Source of the DNA: Actinomycetospora sp. NBRC 106375
Lineage (GTDB): Bacteria > Actinomycetota > Actinomycetes > Mycobacteriales > Pseudonocardiaceae
Assembly (NCBI RefSeq): GCF_030269665.1
Contig: NZ_BSTS01000017.1
Location: 80,391 to 144,390, forward strand
DNA length: 64,000 bases
Reading direction: 5' to 3'
The position numbers were made by a program, and so were the translations under genes. Each line of letters opens with the position of its first letter. The stretch's first letter is position 1. The notes beneath the pieces were generated by a model that did no database searches, was not told where the DNA came from, and saw only the letters and a list, made by a program, of their open reading frames with translations. Positions 55,646 through 63,755 of the stretch are shown one piece after another.

Positions 55646-55960
55646 ATGGACCGGACCCACCGCCGACCGCCACCGGCCGGTGCGCCCCGCCGCGCACCCG
55701 GGCCGCCGCGCCGGTCGTCGGTCACACCGGTGGCGGCTCCCGCGACCCGCCGGAAGGCCACCGCACGGGCCGACGGGCCCGCGCACGGCCGGCCGCGGAG
55801 CCCCGTCCGGAAGGTCGTCGCCGGCGGCGCCGCGGCCGTGATCGTGTTCGTCCTGGCGCTGCTGCTCGTCACCGGCGTCGAGGTCGTCCTCGGCGAGCCC
55901 TTGTCGGGCGGTCACCGGGGTCAGACCAGCCTGGGCGAGGTGCTGCACCCCGCACGGTGA
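55646..55960 (+). CDS. 104-aa single-TM protein
   Basis: A 55-residue Arg/Pro-rich segment precedes one TM helix (VVAGGAAAVIVFVLALLLVTGVEVV split at its core) and an exported tail EPLSGGHRGQTSLGEVL. The type II topology suggests a cell-envelope protein, and I see no catalytic motif. It overlaps the convergent CcdA-like gene by 92 bp, which lowers certainty. Confidence 0.55.
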   Translation: MDRTHRRPPPAGAPRRAPGPPRRSSVTPVAAPATRRKATARADGPAHGRPRSPVRKVVAGGAAAVIVFVLALLLVTGVEVVLGEPLSGGHRGQTSLGEVLHPAR

Positions 55961-56822
55961 CCTCGTCGTCGCCCGGGTCGCGGTCGGTGTCGGCGGGAGC
56001 GGTCGGGGCGCGGTGGCGGCGGAGGCTCCACCACGTGATCAGCCCGATCGCCACCGCCGCCGCCCCGAGCAGGGCCAGGTCGGGGACGGCGTCGCCGATC
56101 GACACGACGGTCTCCTCGGCGGCGGCCGCGGTGGACGGGTCGGCGCCGGTGAGTCCCGCGGTGCCGTCGAAGACCACGAACAGCACGCCGATGACGACGA
56201 AGAGCAGCCCGGAGATCGTGGTGGTGGTGTGCAGGTGCAGCGGTCCGAGCCGATAGGGCCGGCCGCGCAGCCAGCGCCGCCGGCCGAGGTCGAAGCGCTG
56301 CCACAGCGCGGCGAGCAGGAACAGCGGAAGTGCCATGCCGGCGGCGTAGACCGCCAGGAGCGCGGCCCCGCGCAGCGCCTGGCCACCGGCGGCGGCGACC
56401 GTGAGCACCGCCCCGAGGACGGGCCCGGAGCAGAACCCCGCGAGGCCGTACGCGGCGCCGAGGCCGAGCGTCGCCAGCCAGGTCCCACGGCGGGCCATCC
56501 GGGACTGGAGCCGGGCGGCCGGGGCGAGGGCCCAGCCGCCGCCGAGGATCTGCACGACGCCGAGCACGACGATGACCGTTCCGGCGGCGGTGATGACGGC
56601 TGCGCGGTACTCGGTGAGCAGCGCGGCCAGCGCCCCGGACCCCGCGCCGAGCGGGACGAGGACGACCACCAGGCCGAGCAGGAACACCCCGGTCCGGGCC
56701 ACGAGCTCGGTGCGCCCGCTGAACGCGTAGGCGAAGAAGGACGGCAGCAGCAGGGCGCTGCACGGGCTCAGGAGCGCGAGTACCCCGCCGGCGAAGGCCA
56801 CCGCGTAGCCGATGTCGAGCAC
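55869..56822 (-). CDS. CcdA/DsbD-like cytochrome c biogenesis membrane protein
   Basis: This 317-residue protein has about six to eight TM helices. The conserved Cys pair of CcdA is in LLSPCSALLLP (TM1) and AGFCSGPVLGAV (TM4). It carries electrons from cytoplasmic thioredoxin across the membrane to extracytoplasmic thiol proteins. It starts 1 bp after the DsbA-like gene, its likely partner. The Arg-rich C-terminus is beyond the membrane part. Confidence 0.87.
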   Translation of the reverse strand: MLDIGYAVAFAGGVLALLSPCSALLLPSFFAYAFSGRTELVARTGVFLLGLVVVLVPLGAGSGALAALLTEYRAAVITAAGTVIVVLGVVQILGGGWALAPAARLQSRMARRGTWLATLGLGAAYGLAGFCSGPVLGAVLTVAAAGGQALRGAALLAVYAAGMALPLFLLAALWQRFDLGRRRWLRGRPYRLGPLHLHTTTTISGLLFVVIGVLFVVFDGTAGLTGADPSTAAAAEETVVSIGDAVPDLALLGAAAVAIGLITWWSLRRHRAPTAPADTDRDPGDDEVTVRGAAPRPGWSDPGDRPTRARRGRPRRR

Positions 56823-56823
56823 G

Positions 56824-57564
56824 TCAGCGGCTCCCCGCGAGCGCGCCGTCGATGGCCTGCCGGAAGGTCCCGAGGGGCTGCGCACCGAAGATCAGCTGAT
56901 CGCCGATCACGAAGCTGGGCACGCCACCCACCCCGAGCCGGGCACCGAGCTGCTGGTCGTCCGTGACCGCCCGGGCGATCTGCGGGTCGGCGTAGTCGCG
57001 CTCGAACCGTGGCACGTCGAGGCCCAGCCGGCCGGCGAGCGCGCTCAGCGAGGCGTCCGTGACCTCGCCACGGTTCTCGGGTGGCTGGTCGCGGTACAGG
57101 GCGGCGTGGACGTCCCAGAACCGGCCCTGCCGGCCGGCGGCCCGGGCCGCTCGGGCCTCGAGGACGGATTCCGGACCGAGGTAGGCGAAGTCGTGCCACT
57201 CGACCCGGACCTGGCCGCTGTCGACGTACTGGCGCAGCAGTGCCGGTTCGGTCGTGGTCGTGTAGAGCCGGCAGAACGGGCACTGGAAGTCGCCCCACTC
57301 GGAGACCACGACCGGGGCGTCCGGGCGTCCCAGCGCGAGCGGGTCGCCCGGTTCCCGGCGGGCGACGGTCAGCCGGGCCGCGGCCGTGGGGTCCTGGGCG
57401 GCGGCGCCGTCCGCGCCCGTCGGACCGGCTGAGGCGTCCACCGTCAGGACGGCGAGCACGGCGAGGACGACCAGCGCGAGCGCCGCCGCGAGCAGGATCC
57501 GTCCACGGCGACGGCCCGGATCGTGGCCGCGGTCGGTGTCCGTGGGCGCGGAGCTCGGTGTCAT
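56824..57564 (-). CDS. DsbA-like membrane-anchored thiol:disulfide oxidoreductase
   Basis: This 246-residue protein has an N-terminal TM anchor (about 22-42), the CPFC active site in WGDFQCPFCRLY, and the cis-Pro loop GVGGVPSFVIGDQ. Together with the downstream CcdA-like protein it forms a thiol-redox pair outside the membrane. Confidence 0.9.
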   Translation of the reverse strand: MTPSSAPTDTDRGHDPGRRRGRILLAAALALVVLAVLAVLTVDASAGPTGADGAAAQDPTAAARLTVARREPGDPLALGRPDAPVVVSEWGDFQCPFCRLYTTTTEPALLRQYVDSGQVRVEWHDFAYLGPESVLEARAARAAGRQGRFWDVHAALYRDQPPENRGEVTDASLSALAGRLGLDVPRFERDYADPQIARAVTDDQQLGARLGVGGVPSFVIGDQLIFGAQPLGTFRQAIDGALAGSR

Positions 57565-57601
57565 GCCCGGGATTCGCCGCCGCGCCCGCTGCCGTTCGGC
57601 C

Positions 57602-57937
57602 TCACCGGTCCCGGTCGTTCACCACCGGCCGCAGGTCCTCGAGCTTGTCGTAGGCCCACCACAGGTAGTTCTCCGTCCCGCCCTCGCGCAGCGGGTGGAG
57701 GTCGACGTGGTCGGGGTCGTCCTTGAACGCCTGGAAGGCCTCGGCCGACGGCCACTCGACCAGCACGAGGACCTGACGCGGTGAACCGCCCGTGCTGGGC
57801 GAGCTCCCGCTCAGCTTCCCCAGGGCGACGACGCGTCCGCCGTGCTTGCCGACCGCGGCCGCGGACCGTTTCGAGTAGGCCTTGTAGTCGTCGTTCGGGG
57901 CGAGATCGAAGAGGTTCAGCGCATAGACGGCACTCAT
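57602..57937 (-). CDS. DUF1330-like small protein
   Basis: This 111-residue protein has a ferredoxin-like fold sequence: AVYALNLFDLAPNDDYKAYS, GGRVVALGKLSG and VLVEWPSAEAFQAFKDDPDH. DUF1330/dimeric alpha-beta barrel proteins of this size are of unknown function. Confidence 0.8.
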   Translation of the reverse strand: MSAVYALNLFDLAPNDDYKAYSKRSAAAVGKHGGRVVALGKLSGSSPSTGGSPRQVLVLVEWPSAEAFQAFKDDPDHVDLHPLREGGTENYLWWAYDKLEDLRPVVNDRDR

Positions 57938-57962
57938 GGCGGCAGTCTCCCCGGTAGCGGGC

Positions 57963-58766
57963 TCACCCGGGCGGCGCGAGGGAGTGCCGCAACGCGGGGG
58001 ACCGCGCGATCTGCCCGGCCAGCGACTCGGCGGCGCGCTGCAGCAGCGGCAGCCGTGACGCGACGAACGCCTCGGGTGCGCACAGGCCCGACGCGATCGC
58101 GCAGCTGATCCCGGCGACGGCCGTCCGCCCGTCGGGCACCACCGGCACACCGAGGACGGTGATGCCCGCGTCGAGCTCGTCGACGACGAGGGCGTACCCG
58201 GCGCTGCGGACGCTCCGCAGCTCCTCGCGCAGCACGCCCTCGTCGGTGACGGTGCTCGGGGTGCGCGGGGCGAGCTCGGCCGTCGCGAAGTAGGCGTCGA
58301 GGCGGTCGTCGGGGAGGGTCGCGAGGATCGCGCGGCCGGTCGCCGACACGTACGCGGGCACGCGGCTGCCCTGCGTCACCGCGAAGCGGAGCAGGCGCTC
58401 GGTCTGCAGATGGACGAGGTGGATGACGTCGGTCCCGGACAGCGCGGTGAGCGACACGCTGTCCCTCGTCTCGTCCCGGACCTGCTGGAGGTGCGGCTGC
58501 GCGACGCCCGCCAGGTCCATCGAGTCCGGGTAGGACGCGCCCAGCTCCAGCACCCGCGGGGTGAGCACGAACCGCCGGTCGACCTGGGCGAGGTAGCCGA
58601 GGGCGACCAGGGTGAGCAGGAATCGGCGGGCCACGGCCGGGCTCAGGCCCGTGGCGTCGGCGACCTGGCCGATCGTCTGCTCGGGGCGCTGCGGGCCGAA
58701 CGAGCGCAGCACGTCCAGCCCGCGGGCCAGGGACGTCACGAACTGTTCCTTGTCCGGGGTTGACAC
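57963..58766 (-). CDS. IclR-family regulator of the organic-acid operon
   Basis: This 267-residue protein has the IclR winged helix (TIGQVADATGLSPAVARRFLLTLVALGY) and effector domain (RVPAYVSATGRAILATL; GYALVVDELDAGITVLGVPV). I chose GTG 58764-58766; an ATG at 58811 would put the operator inside the gene. It is divergent from the transporter-ligase-lyase operon and the tandem palindromes between them are its likely target. Confidence 0.88.
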   Translation of the reverse strand: MSTPDKEQFVTSLARGLDVLRSFGPQRPEQTIGQVADATGLSPAVARRFLLTLVALGYLAQVDRRFVLTPRVLELGASYPDSMDLAGVAQPHLQQVRDETRDSVSLTALSGTDVIHLVHLQTERLLRFAVTQGSRVPAYVSATGRAILATLPDDRLDAYFATAELAPRTPSTVTDEGVLREELRSVRSAGYALVVDELDAGITVLGVPVVPDGRTAVAGISCAIASGLCAPEAFVASRLPLLQRAAESLAGQIARSPALRHSLAPPG

Positions 58767-58796
58767 CCGAAACCTCCGCGGCGCACTGTCCACTCG

Positions 58797-58828
58797 TTCG
58801 TTCAGCGACATTATCTTCGCTCAGCGAA
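58797..58828. promoter_or_regulatory. Candidate IclR tandem operator, organic-acid operon
   Basis: TTCGTTCAGCGAC (58797-58809) and TTCGCTCAGCGAA (58816-58828; a perfect 6-1-6 inverted repeat) agree at 11 of 13 positions and start 19 bp apart. They lie between the divergent IclR and transporter genes. Confidence 0.75.
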
Positions 58829-58865
58829 TGTCGCAAGTCTCGACGGAGAGGCGTGGTGGGACACG

Positions 58866-60173
58866 ATGAGCGACCTGGACCAGCGGACGCCGCCGGTGTC
58901 GACCCGGCGGATCGCCACGGCCGTCACGATCGGGACGGTCGTCGAGTGGTACGACTTCTTCCTCTACGGCACGGCCGCCGCGCTGATCTTCCCCACGGTG
59001 TTCTTCCCGGCCGGGGACCCGACGTCGGGCTCGCTGCTGTCGTTCGCCACGTTCGCGACCGGGTTCGCGGCGCGACCGGTGGGCGGTCTCCTGTTCGGTC
59101 ACCTCGGCGACCGGATCGGGCGGCGGTCGGTGCTCGTGGTGACGCTGGTGCTGATGGGCCTGGCCACCGCCGGGGTCGGGCTGCTGCCGAGCTACGCCGC
59201 GGTCGGCGTCGCCGCGCCGGTCGCCCTCGTCCTCCTGCGGATCGTGCAGGGCCTCGGGACCGGGGGCGAGTGGGGCGGCGCCGCGCTGATGACGAAGGAG
59301 AACGGCGCCCGCCGGCCCGGTTTCGTCGGGGGGTTCCTGTCCAGCGCGGTGTTCGCCGGGCTGATCCTCGGCTCGCTCGCGTTCACCGGGCTGTCCGGGC
59401 TGCTCACCGACGAGCAGCTCCTGGGCTGGGGCTGGCGCATCCCGTTCCTGGTCAGCGTCGCGCTGGTCGGGATCGGTCTGTGGATCCGCCGCGGCCTTCC
59501 CGAGACGGCCGAGTTCCGCGAGGTGAGCGACCGGGGCGCCCGGGAGCGGGCACCGATCGTCGCCGCGCTGCGCAGGCCGCGCAACGTCGTGGCGATCTTC
59601 CTGATGCGGCTCGGCCAGAACACCACGTTCAACATCGTGTCCGTCTTCGTCCTGACCTACGCGACGACATCGCTCGGGCTGCCGAAGGCGTCCGTGCTGA
59701 CCGCGACGGTCGTCGGTGCGGCGCTGGCCTGCGTGCTCTGCCCGCTCTACGGGCTGCTCGGCGACCGCATCGGGTTCCGCACGGTCATGCTGGCCGCGCT
59801 GACGTTCCAGGCGCTGTTCGCGTTCCCGTTCTTCTGGCTGACGGAGTCCCGCGACCTGGCGCTGGTCGTCGTCGCCGTCACGGTCGGGATCGCCGGGGGA
59901 GCGGCCGCCGCGGACGCCATCCAGCCGGCGTACTTCACCGGCCTGTTCGGCACGCAGAGCCGCTTCAGCGCCGTGTCGATCGGTCGCGAGGGCGGGACCG
60001 TCGTCGGCGGTGGGCTCGCGCCGCTCATCGCGGCCCTGCTGCTGGTCTGGCAGGACGGGAGCCCGTGGGCGATCGCGGCGTGGATGGTGGTCACGAGCCT
60101 GGTCGGTGTGGCCGGCGTGCTGCTGGTGCGCCCCGTGCGCGACCAGGAGCCGGCGACCGCCGGTGTGCGGTGA
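58866..60173 (+). CDS. MHS-family MFS carboxylate transporter
   Basis: This 435-residue protein has twelve TM helices with VEWYDFFLYGTAAALIF at TM1, FGHLGDRIGRRSVLV in loop 2-3 and QGLGTGGEWGGAALM after TM4. It belongs to the metabolite:H+ symporters (ShiA/KgtP/ProP group). It starts the operon and overlaps the ligase as GTGA, so it probably imports the acid the ligase activates. Confidence 0.9.
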   Translation: MSDLDQRTPPVSTRRIATAVTIGTVVEWYDFFLYGTAAALIFPTVFFPAGDPTSGSLLSFATFATGFAARPVGGLLFGHLGDRIGRRSVLVVTLVLMGLATAGVGLLPSYAAVGVAAPVALVLLRIVQGLGTGGEWGGAALMTKENGARRPGFVGGFLSSAVFAGLILGSLAFTGLSGLLTDEQLLGWGWRIPFLVSVALVGIGLWIRRGLPETAEFREVSDRGARERAPIVAALRRPRNVVAIFLMRLGQNTTFNIVSVFVLTYATTSLGLPKASVLTATVVGAALACVLCPLYGLLGDRIGFRTVMLAALTFQALFAFPFFWLTESRDLALVVVAVTVGIAGGAAAADAIQPAYFTGLFGTQSRFSAVSIGREGGTVVGGGLAPLIAALLLVWQDGSPWAIAAWMVVTSLVGVAGVLLVRPVRDQEPATAGVR

Positions 60174-61705
60174 GCGCGGCCGACCTCGTCGCGGCGGCGG
60201 CGGGCAGCACCCTCGCCGGGCTCGTCGACACCCGCGCCCGGATGCACCCCGACCGGGTCGCCCTGCGGCAGGGAGACCACCGCGTGACCTACGCCGAGCT
60301 GGAACGGCGCAGCCGCCGCCTGGCCGGGATCCTGGCCGCTGCCGGTGTCGAGCGAGGTGACCGGGTCGGCCTGCTCTCGGAGAACCGGATCGAGTACCTG
60401 GAGGTGGTGCTCGCGAGCGCGCGGCTGGGAGCGCCGGTCGCCACCCAGAGCACCCGGGCCACACCGGACGAGCTCGCCGGGTGTCTGGACCTCGTCGCGC
60501 CCGGGCTCGTGATCTGCTCGCCCCGCCACGTCGAGCGGCACGCCGACGTGCTCGCCGCGCGTCCGTGCTGGGTGTTCGGGCCGGAGTACGAGAGCCGGAT
60601 CGCCGCCGCCGAACCGTTCCCGGGCCCGCCGCGCGCCGAGCCAGAGGACGTCGCGGTGATCCTCTACACGAGCGGGACCACGGGTCGCCCGAAGGGCGCG
60701 TGCGTCAGCCATCGCGCCGAGATCGCCCGCGCGATGGCCACCCGCGCCGACCTCGGCCTGCCCGGCGAGGACACGTTCGTCGCGTGGTCGCCGTTGCACC
60801 ACATGGGCGCACTGGACAACTCGCTGTGCGCGCTGGTGTCCGGCGGCACGGTCGTCGTGGTCGACGGGTTCCGCACCGACGAGCTGGTCGCGATCCTGGC
60901 CGCGGAGCGGGTCGGCTGGCTGCTCGTCATGCCCGGCACGGTCGGGCGGCTGTCCGCCGCGCTGCGCGAGGCGGGCGTCCGCCCGGTCGGCGTCCGGCTG
61001 TGCGGCGTGATGCCGGACCTCGTCCCGCCCGGGGAGATCGCCGAGCTCACGACGCTGCTCAGGGCGCCCTACGCGGACACGTTCGGCTCCACCGAGACGG
61101 GGTGCCCACCGTGCTCGGCCGGGACGATCCCGGTCGGCGCGGCCCCGACGGCGTTCCGCAAGGTGCAGAGCGCGTTCTGCGAGGTCCGGCTCGTCGACGC
61201 GGACGGCGGCGACGTCCCGGACGGCACGCCGGGCGAGATCTGCGTGCGTGGCCCGACGCTGTTCAGCGGCTACTTCGACGACGAGGAGACCACCGCCACG
61301 GACTTCCGCGGCGGGTGGTTCCACATGGGCGACGTCCTGGTGCGGCACCCCGGCGGCACGCTCTCGTTCGTCGACCGCGTCAAGTACATGATCAAGACGG
61401 GCGGCGAGAACGTCTACCCCGCCGAGATCGAGCGCGTCGTGATGCAGGTCCCGGGGGTGGTCGAGGCGTGCGTCGTCCGCGCGGCCGACGAGACCTGGGG
61501 CGAGGTGCCGGTCGCGGTCGTCGCGCTCGAGTCCGGCACGGCCGAGGCGCTCGTCGAGCACTGCCGCGCCGTGCTGCCCGGCTACAAGGTGCCCAAGGAC
61601 ATCCGGCTCGTCGAGACCGGAGTGATGCCGCGCAACACCTCCGGGAAGCTGCTCCGCCACGAGGTGGAGCGGCTCCTGACCCCGACCGAAGGAGCCCGCT
61701 CGTGA
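60170..61705 (+). CDS. AMP-forming acyl-CoA ligase
   Basis: This 511-residue protein has the ANL motifs VILYTSGTTGRPKGACVSH, TFGSTETGCPP, YFDDEETT and GGWFHMGDVL, and VKYMIKTGGENVYPAEIE with the catalytic Lys in NTSGKLLR. It converts a carboxylic acid to its CoA ester using ATP. The substrate is unknown, but coupling to a citryl-CoA-lyase-like protein suggests a hydroxy-polycarboxylate. GTGA overlaps at both ends. Confidence 0.9.
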   Translation: MSAADLVAAAAGSTLAGLVDTRARMHPDRVALRQGDHRVTYAELERRSRRLAGILAAAGVERGDRVGLLSENRIEYLEVVLASARLGAPVATQSTRATPDELAGCLDLVAPGLVICSPRHVERHADVLAARPCWVFGPEYESRIAAAEPFPGPPRAEPEDVAVILYTSGTTGRPKGACVSHRAEIARAMATRADLGLPGEDTFVAWSPLHHMGALDNSLCALVSGGTVVVVDGFRTDELVAILAAERVGWLLVMPGTVGRLSAALREAGVRPVGVRLCGVMPDLVPPGEIAELTTLLRAPYADTFGSTETGCPPCSAGTIPVGAAPTAFRKVQSAFCEVRLVDADGGDVPDGTPGEICVRGPTLFSGYFDDEETTATDFRGGWFHMGDVLVRHPGGTLSFVDRVKYMIKTGGENVYPAEIERVVMQVPGVVEACVVRAADETWGEVPVAVVALESGTAEALVEHCRAVLPGYKVPKDIRLVETGVMPRNTSGKLLRHEVERLLTPTEGARS

Positions 61706-62496
61706 CCGACCCCGCCCCGATCCTCGACGTGCGCAGCGACATCTGCTGGAGCGACGAGACGTCGGTGACCGTGCTGGGGCGCGACCTGTGCACGGACCTG
61801 ATCGGCTCGGTCGACCTCGGCACGTTCGCCTACCTGCTCCTGACCGAACGGATGCCCTCCGAGGCCGAGGCCGCGCTGTTCAACGCGGCGCTGGTCAGCC
61901 TGGTCGAACACGGCCTGACACCGAACGTGCTGGCCACCCGCATGACCTTTCTGGGTGCGCCCGAATCGCTCCAGGGCGCGGTCGCGGCCGGCCTGCTGGG
62001 TCTCGGCACCCGGTTCGTCGGCACGATCGAGGGCTCGGCGCGCTACCTCGCCGAGAGCCTGGCGACGCTCGGCGCGGATCCCTCGGACGACGACGTGCGG
62101 GACGAGGCGCGTCGGGTCGTCGACGGGTTCCGCGCGCAGCGGGCCCACGTGCCGGGCGTGGGACACCCCGTGCACACCCCGGTCGACCCCCGCGCGGAGG
62201 CGCTGCTCGACCTGGCCGACCGGCTCGGCTTCCCGACCACCGCGGGGCGGCTGCTCCGTGCCGTCGCGGCCGCCGCGTCGGAGTCGTCCGGACGACACCT
62301 GCCGGTGAACGTGACCGGCGCGATCGGGGCGTGTGTCGTGCTGCTCGGCGTGGACTGGCGCATCGCGCGGGGCATGGGCGTCATCGCCCGCACGATCGGG
62401 CTCGTGGGTCACCTGCGTGAAGAGCTCGCCGAGCCGATCGCCACCACGATCTGGAACGTCGCCGACGAGTCGGCGTCGCGGCACCTACGTCCCTGA
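61702..62496 (+). CDS. Citryl-CoA lyase-like (short citrate-synthase fold)
   Basis: This 264-residue protein has the citrate-synthase fold without its N-terminal part: DLGTFAYLLLTERMPSEAE, a GHPVHTPVDPRAE catalytic His loop (GHxxH), and IARGMGVIARTIGLVGHLREE. Short members cleave citryl-CoA to acetyl-CoA and oxaloacetate or related retro-aldol reactions. It follows the ligase in the operon, so activation then cleavage is likely. Confidence 0.85.
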   Translation: MTDPAPILDVRSDICWSDETSVTVLGRDLCTDLIGSVDLGTFAYLLLTERMPSEAEAALFNAALVSLVEHGLTPNVLATRMTFLGAPESLQGAVAAGLLGLGTRFVGTIEGSARYLAESLATLGADPSDDDVRDEARRVVDGFRAQRAHVPGVGHPVHTPVDPRAEALLDLADRLGFPTTAGRLLRAVAAAASESSGRHLPVNVTGAIGACVVLLGVDWRIARGMGVIARTIGLVGHLREELAEPIATTIWNVADESASRHLRP

Positions 62497-62508
62497 GAGG
62501 AGATCCGC

Positions 62509-62556
62509 TGGCGCCCCCGGGCAGGATGCGAACCTGCGCTCCCTCCTCCGGACTCC
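62509..62556 (-). other. tRNA-Arg-like 3' remnant (possible attachment site)
   Basis: On the minus strand GCGCAGGTTCGCATCCTGC plus CCGGGGGCGCCA resembles the T-arm, acceptor strand and CCA of actinobacterial tRNA-Arg genes starting GCCCCCG. An extra C in the acceptor strand, C instead of A at position 58 and no matching 5' half show it is not a working tRNA. 3' tRNA pieces commonly mark integration sites. Confidence 0.45.
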
Positions 62557-62768
62557 GGGCGACCGACCGCCCTGCGGCGTTCTGCCTGCACTTCCGGGCT
62601 CCGGAGGTCCGCCGGAACGCTCTCTACGTGCCCCCTCGGACCTCCGATTCGTCCCACGACCCGTCCCACGGACCATGGGCTCCAACCGGCCGACATCCTC
62701 TGGGACTGTCCGAACGACGGTGTAACTGGTTCTGAGGCTCCGGGCGTGTCCTGGGGGAAGGACCAGTC

Positions 62769-63755
62769 ATGACCGACACGATCGAGCCTGTGCCGGCTCG
62801 GATCGATCAGCAGCAACTCGCTCGAGAACTCGTGGAGGCCGCCCGCGCTGAGGGGGCCGAGGTCGTCGGCCCCGGTGGCTTGTTGACCGGGCTGACCAAG
62901 ACGGTCCTGGAGACCGCGTTGGACGCCGAGATGAGCGAGCACCTCGGGCTATGACAAGCACGAGGCGGCCCGTCGCGACGGCGGCAACTCCCGTCACGGC
63001 ACCCGCACCAAGACCGTGCTCACCGAGATCGGGCCGGTGGACATCGAGGTCCCCCGCGACCGGGACGCCTCGTTCGAGCCGGTGCTCGTGCGCAAGCGCC
63101 AACGGCGTCTGGACGGGATCGACGAGATCGTGCTGTCGCTGACCGCGCGGGGTCTGACGACCGGGGAGGTCGCGGCTCACTTCGAGGAGGTCTACGGGGC
63201 CAAGGTCAGTCGCGACACGATCTCGAGGATCACCGACAAGGTCCTCGAAGAGATGACCGAGTAGCCAAGATCTGGGTGGGAAGAACCGGCCTCTCGACGC
63301 GGTCTATCCGGTGATCTTCGTCGACGCGATCTAACTCAAGGTCCGCGACGGGCAGGTCACCCGCGACATCCTGGGCATCTGGGCTGGCGAGGGCGGCGAG
63401 GGCCCGAAGTACTGGCTCCAGGTCCTGACCGAGATCAAGAACCGCGGCGTCGACGACGTGTGCATCGTGGTCTGCGACGGCCTGGCCGGGCTGCCCGCCG
63501 CGATCACCACCGTGTGGCCCCCGACCCTGGTGCAGGCCTGCGTGCTGCACCTGATCCGCAACACCTTCCGCTACGCCGGCCGCAAGTACTGGGAGCAGAT
63601 GGCCAAGGACCTGCGCCCGGTCTACACCGCACCCACCGAGGCCGCCCCCGCGGAGCGGTTCGCCGAGTTCACCGAGCGCTGGGGCGCGCTCTACCCGGCG
63701 ATCATCACGCTGCGGCGCTCGGCGTGGTCGGAGTTCGTCTCGTTCCTCGACTACG
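62769..63755 (+). pseudogene. IS256-family (Mutator) transposase, decayed
   Basis: The start MTDTIEPVPARIDQQQLAREL and the segments SEHLG(Y)DKHEAARRDGGNSRHG, VDIEVPRDRDASFEP, FVDAI, RDILGIWAGEGGEGPKYWLQ and VVCDGLAGLPAAITTVWP are those of IS256-type DDE transposases. The frame is broken by a 1-nt insertion near 62950, a stop and indel at 63262-63285, a TAA near 63332 and loss of about 36 nt near 63362. The 3' end is cut at about 63755 by another element. GGGACTGTCC near 62702 may be its left terminal repeat. Confidence 0.88.

Noticed and set aside
62509..62600. Intact tRNA gene
   Set aside because: Only the T-arm, acceptor and CCA-like part is recognisable; there is no matching 5' acceptor strand or D-arm and position 58 is not A.
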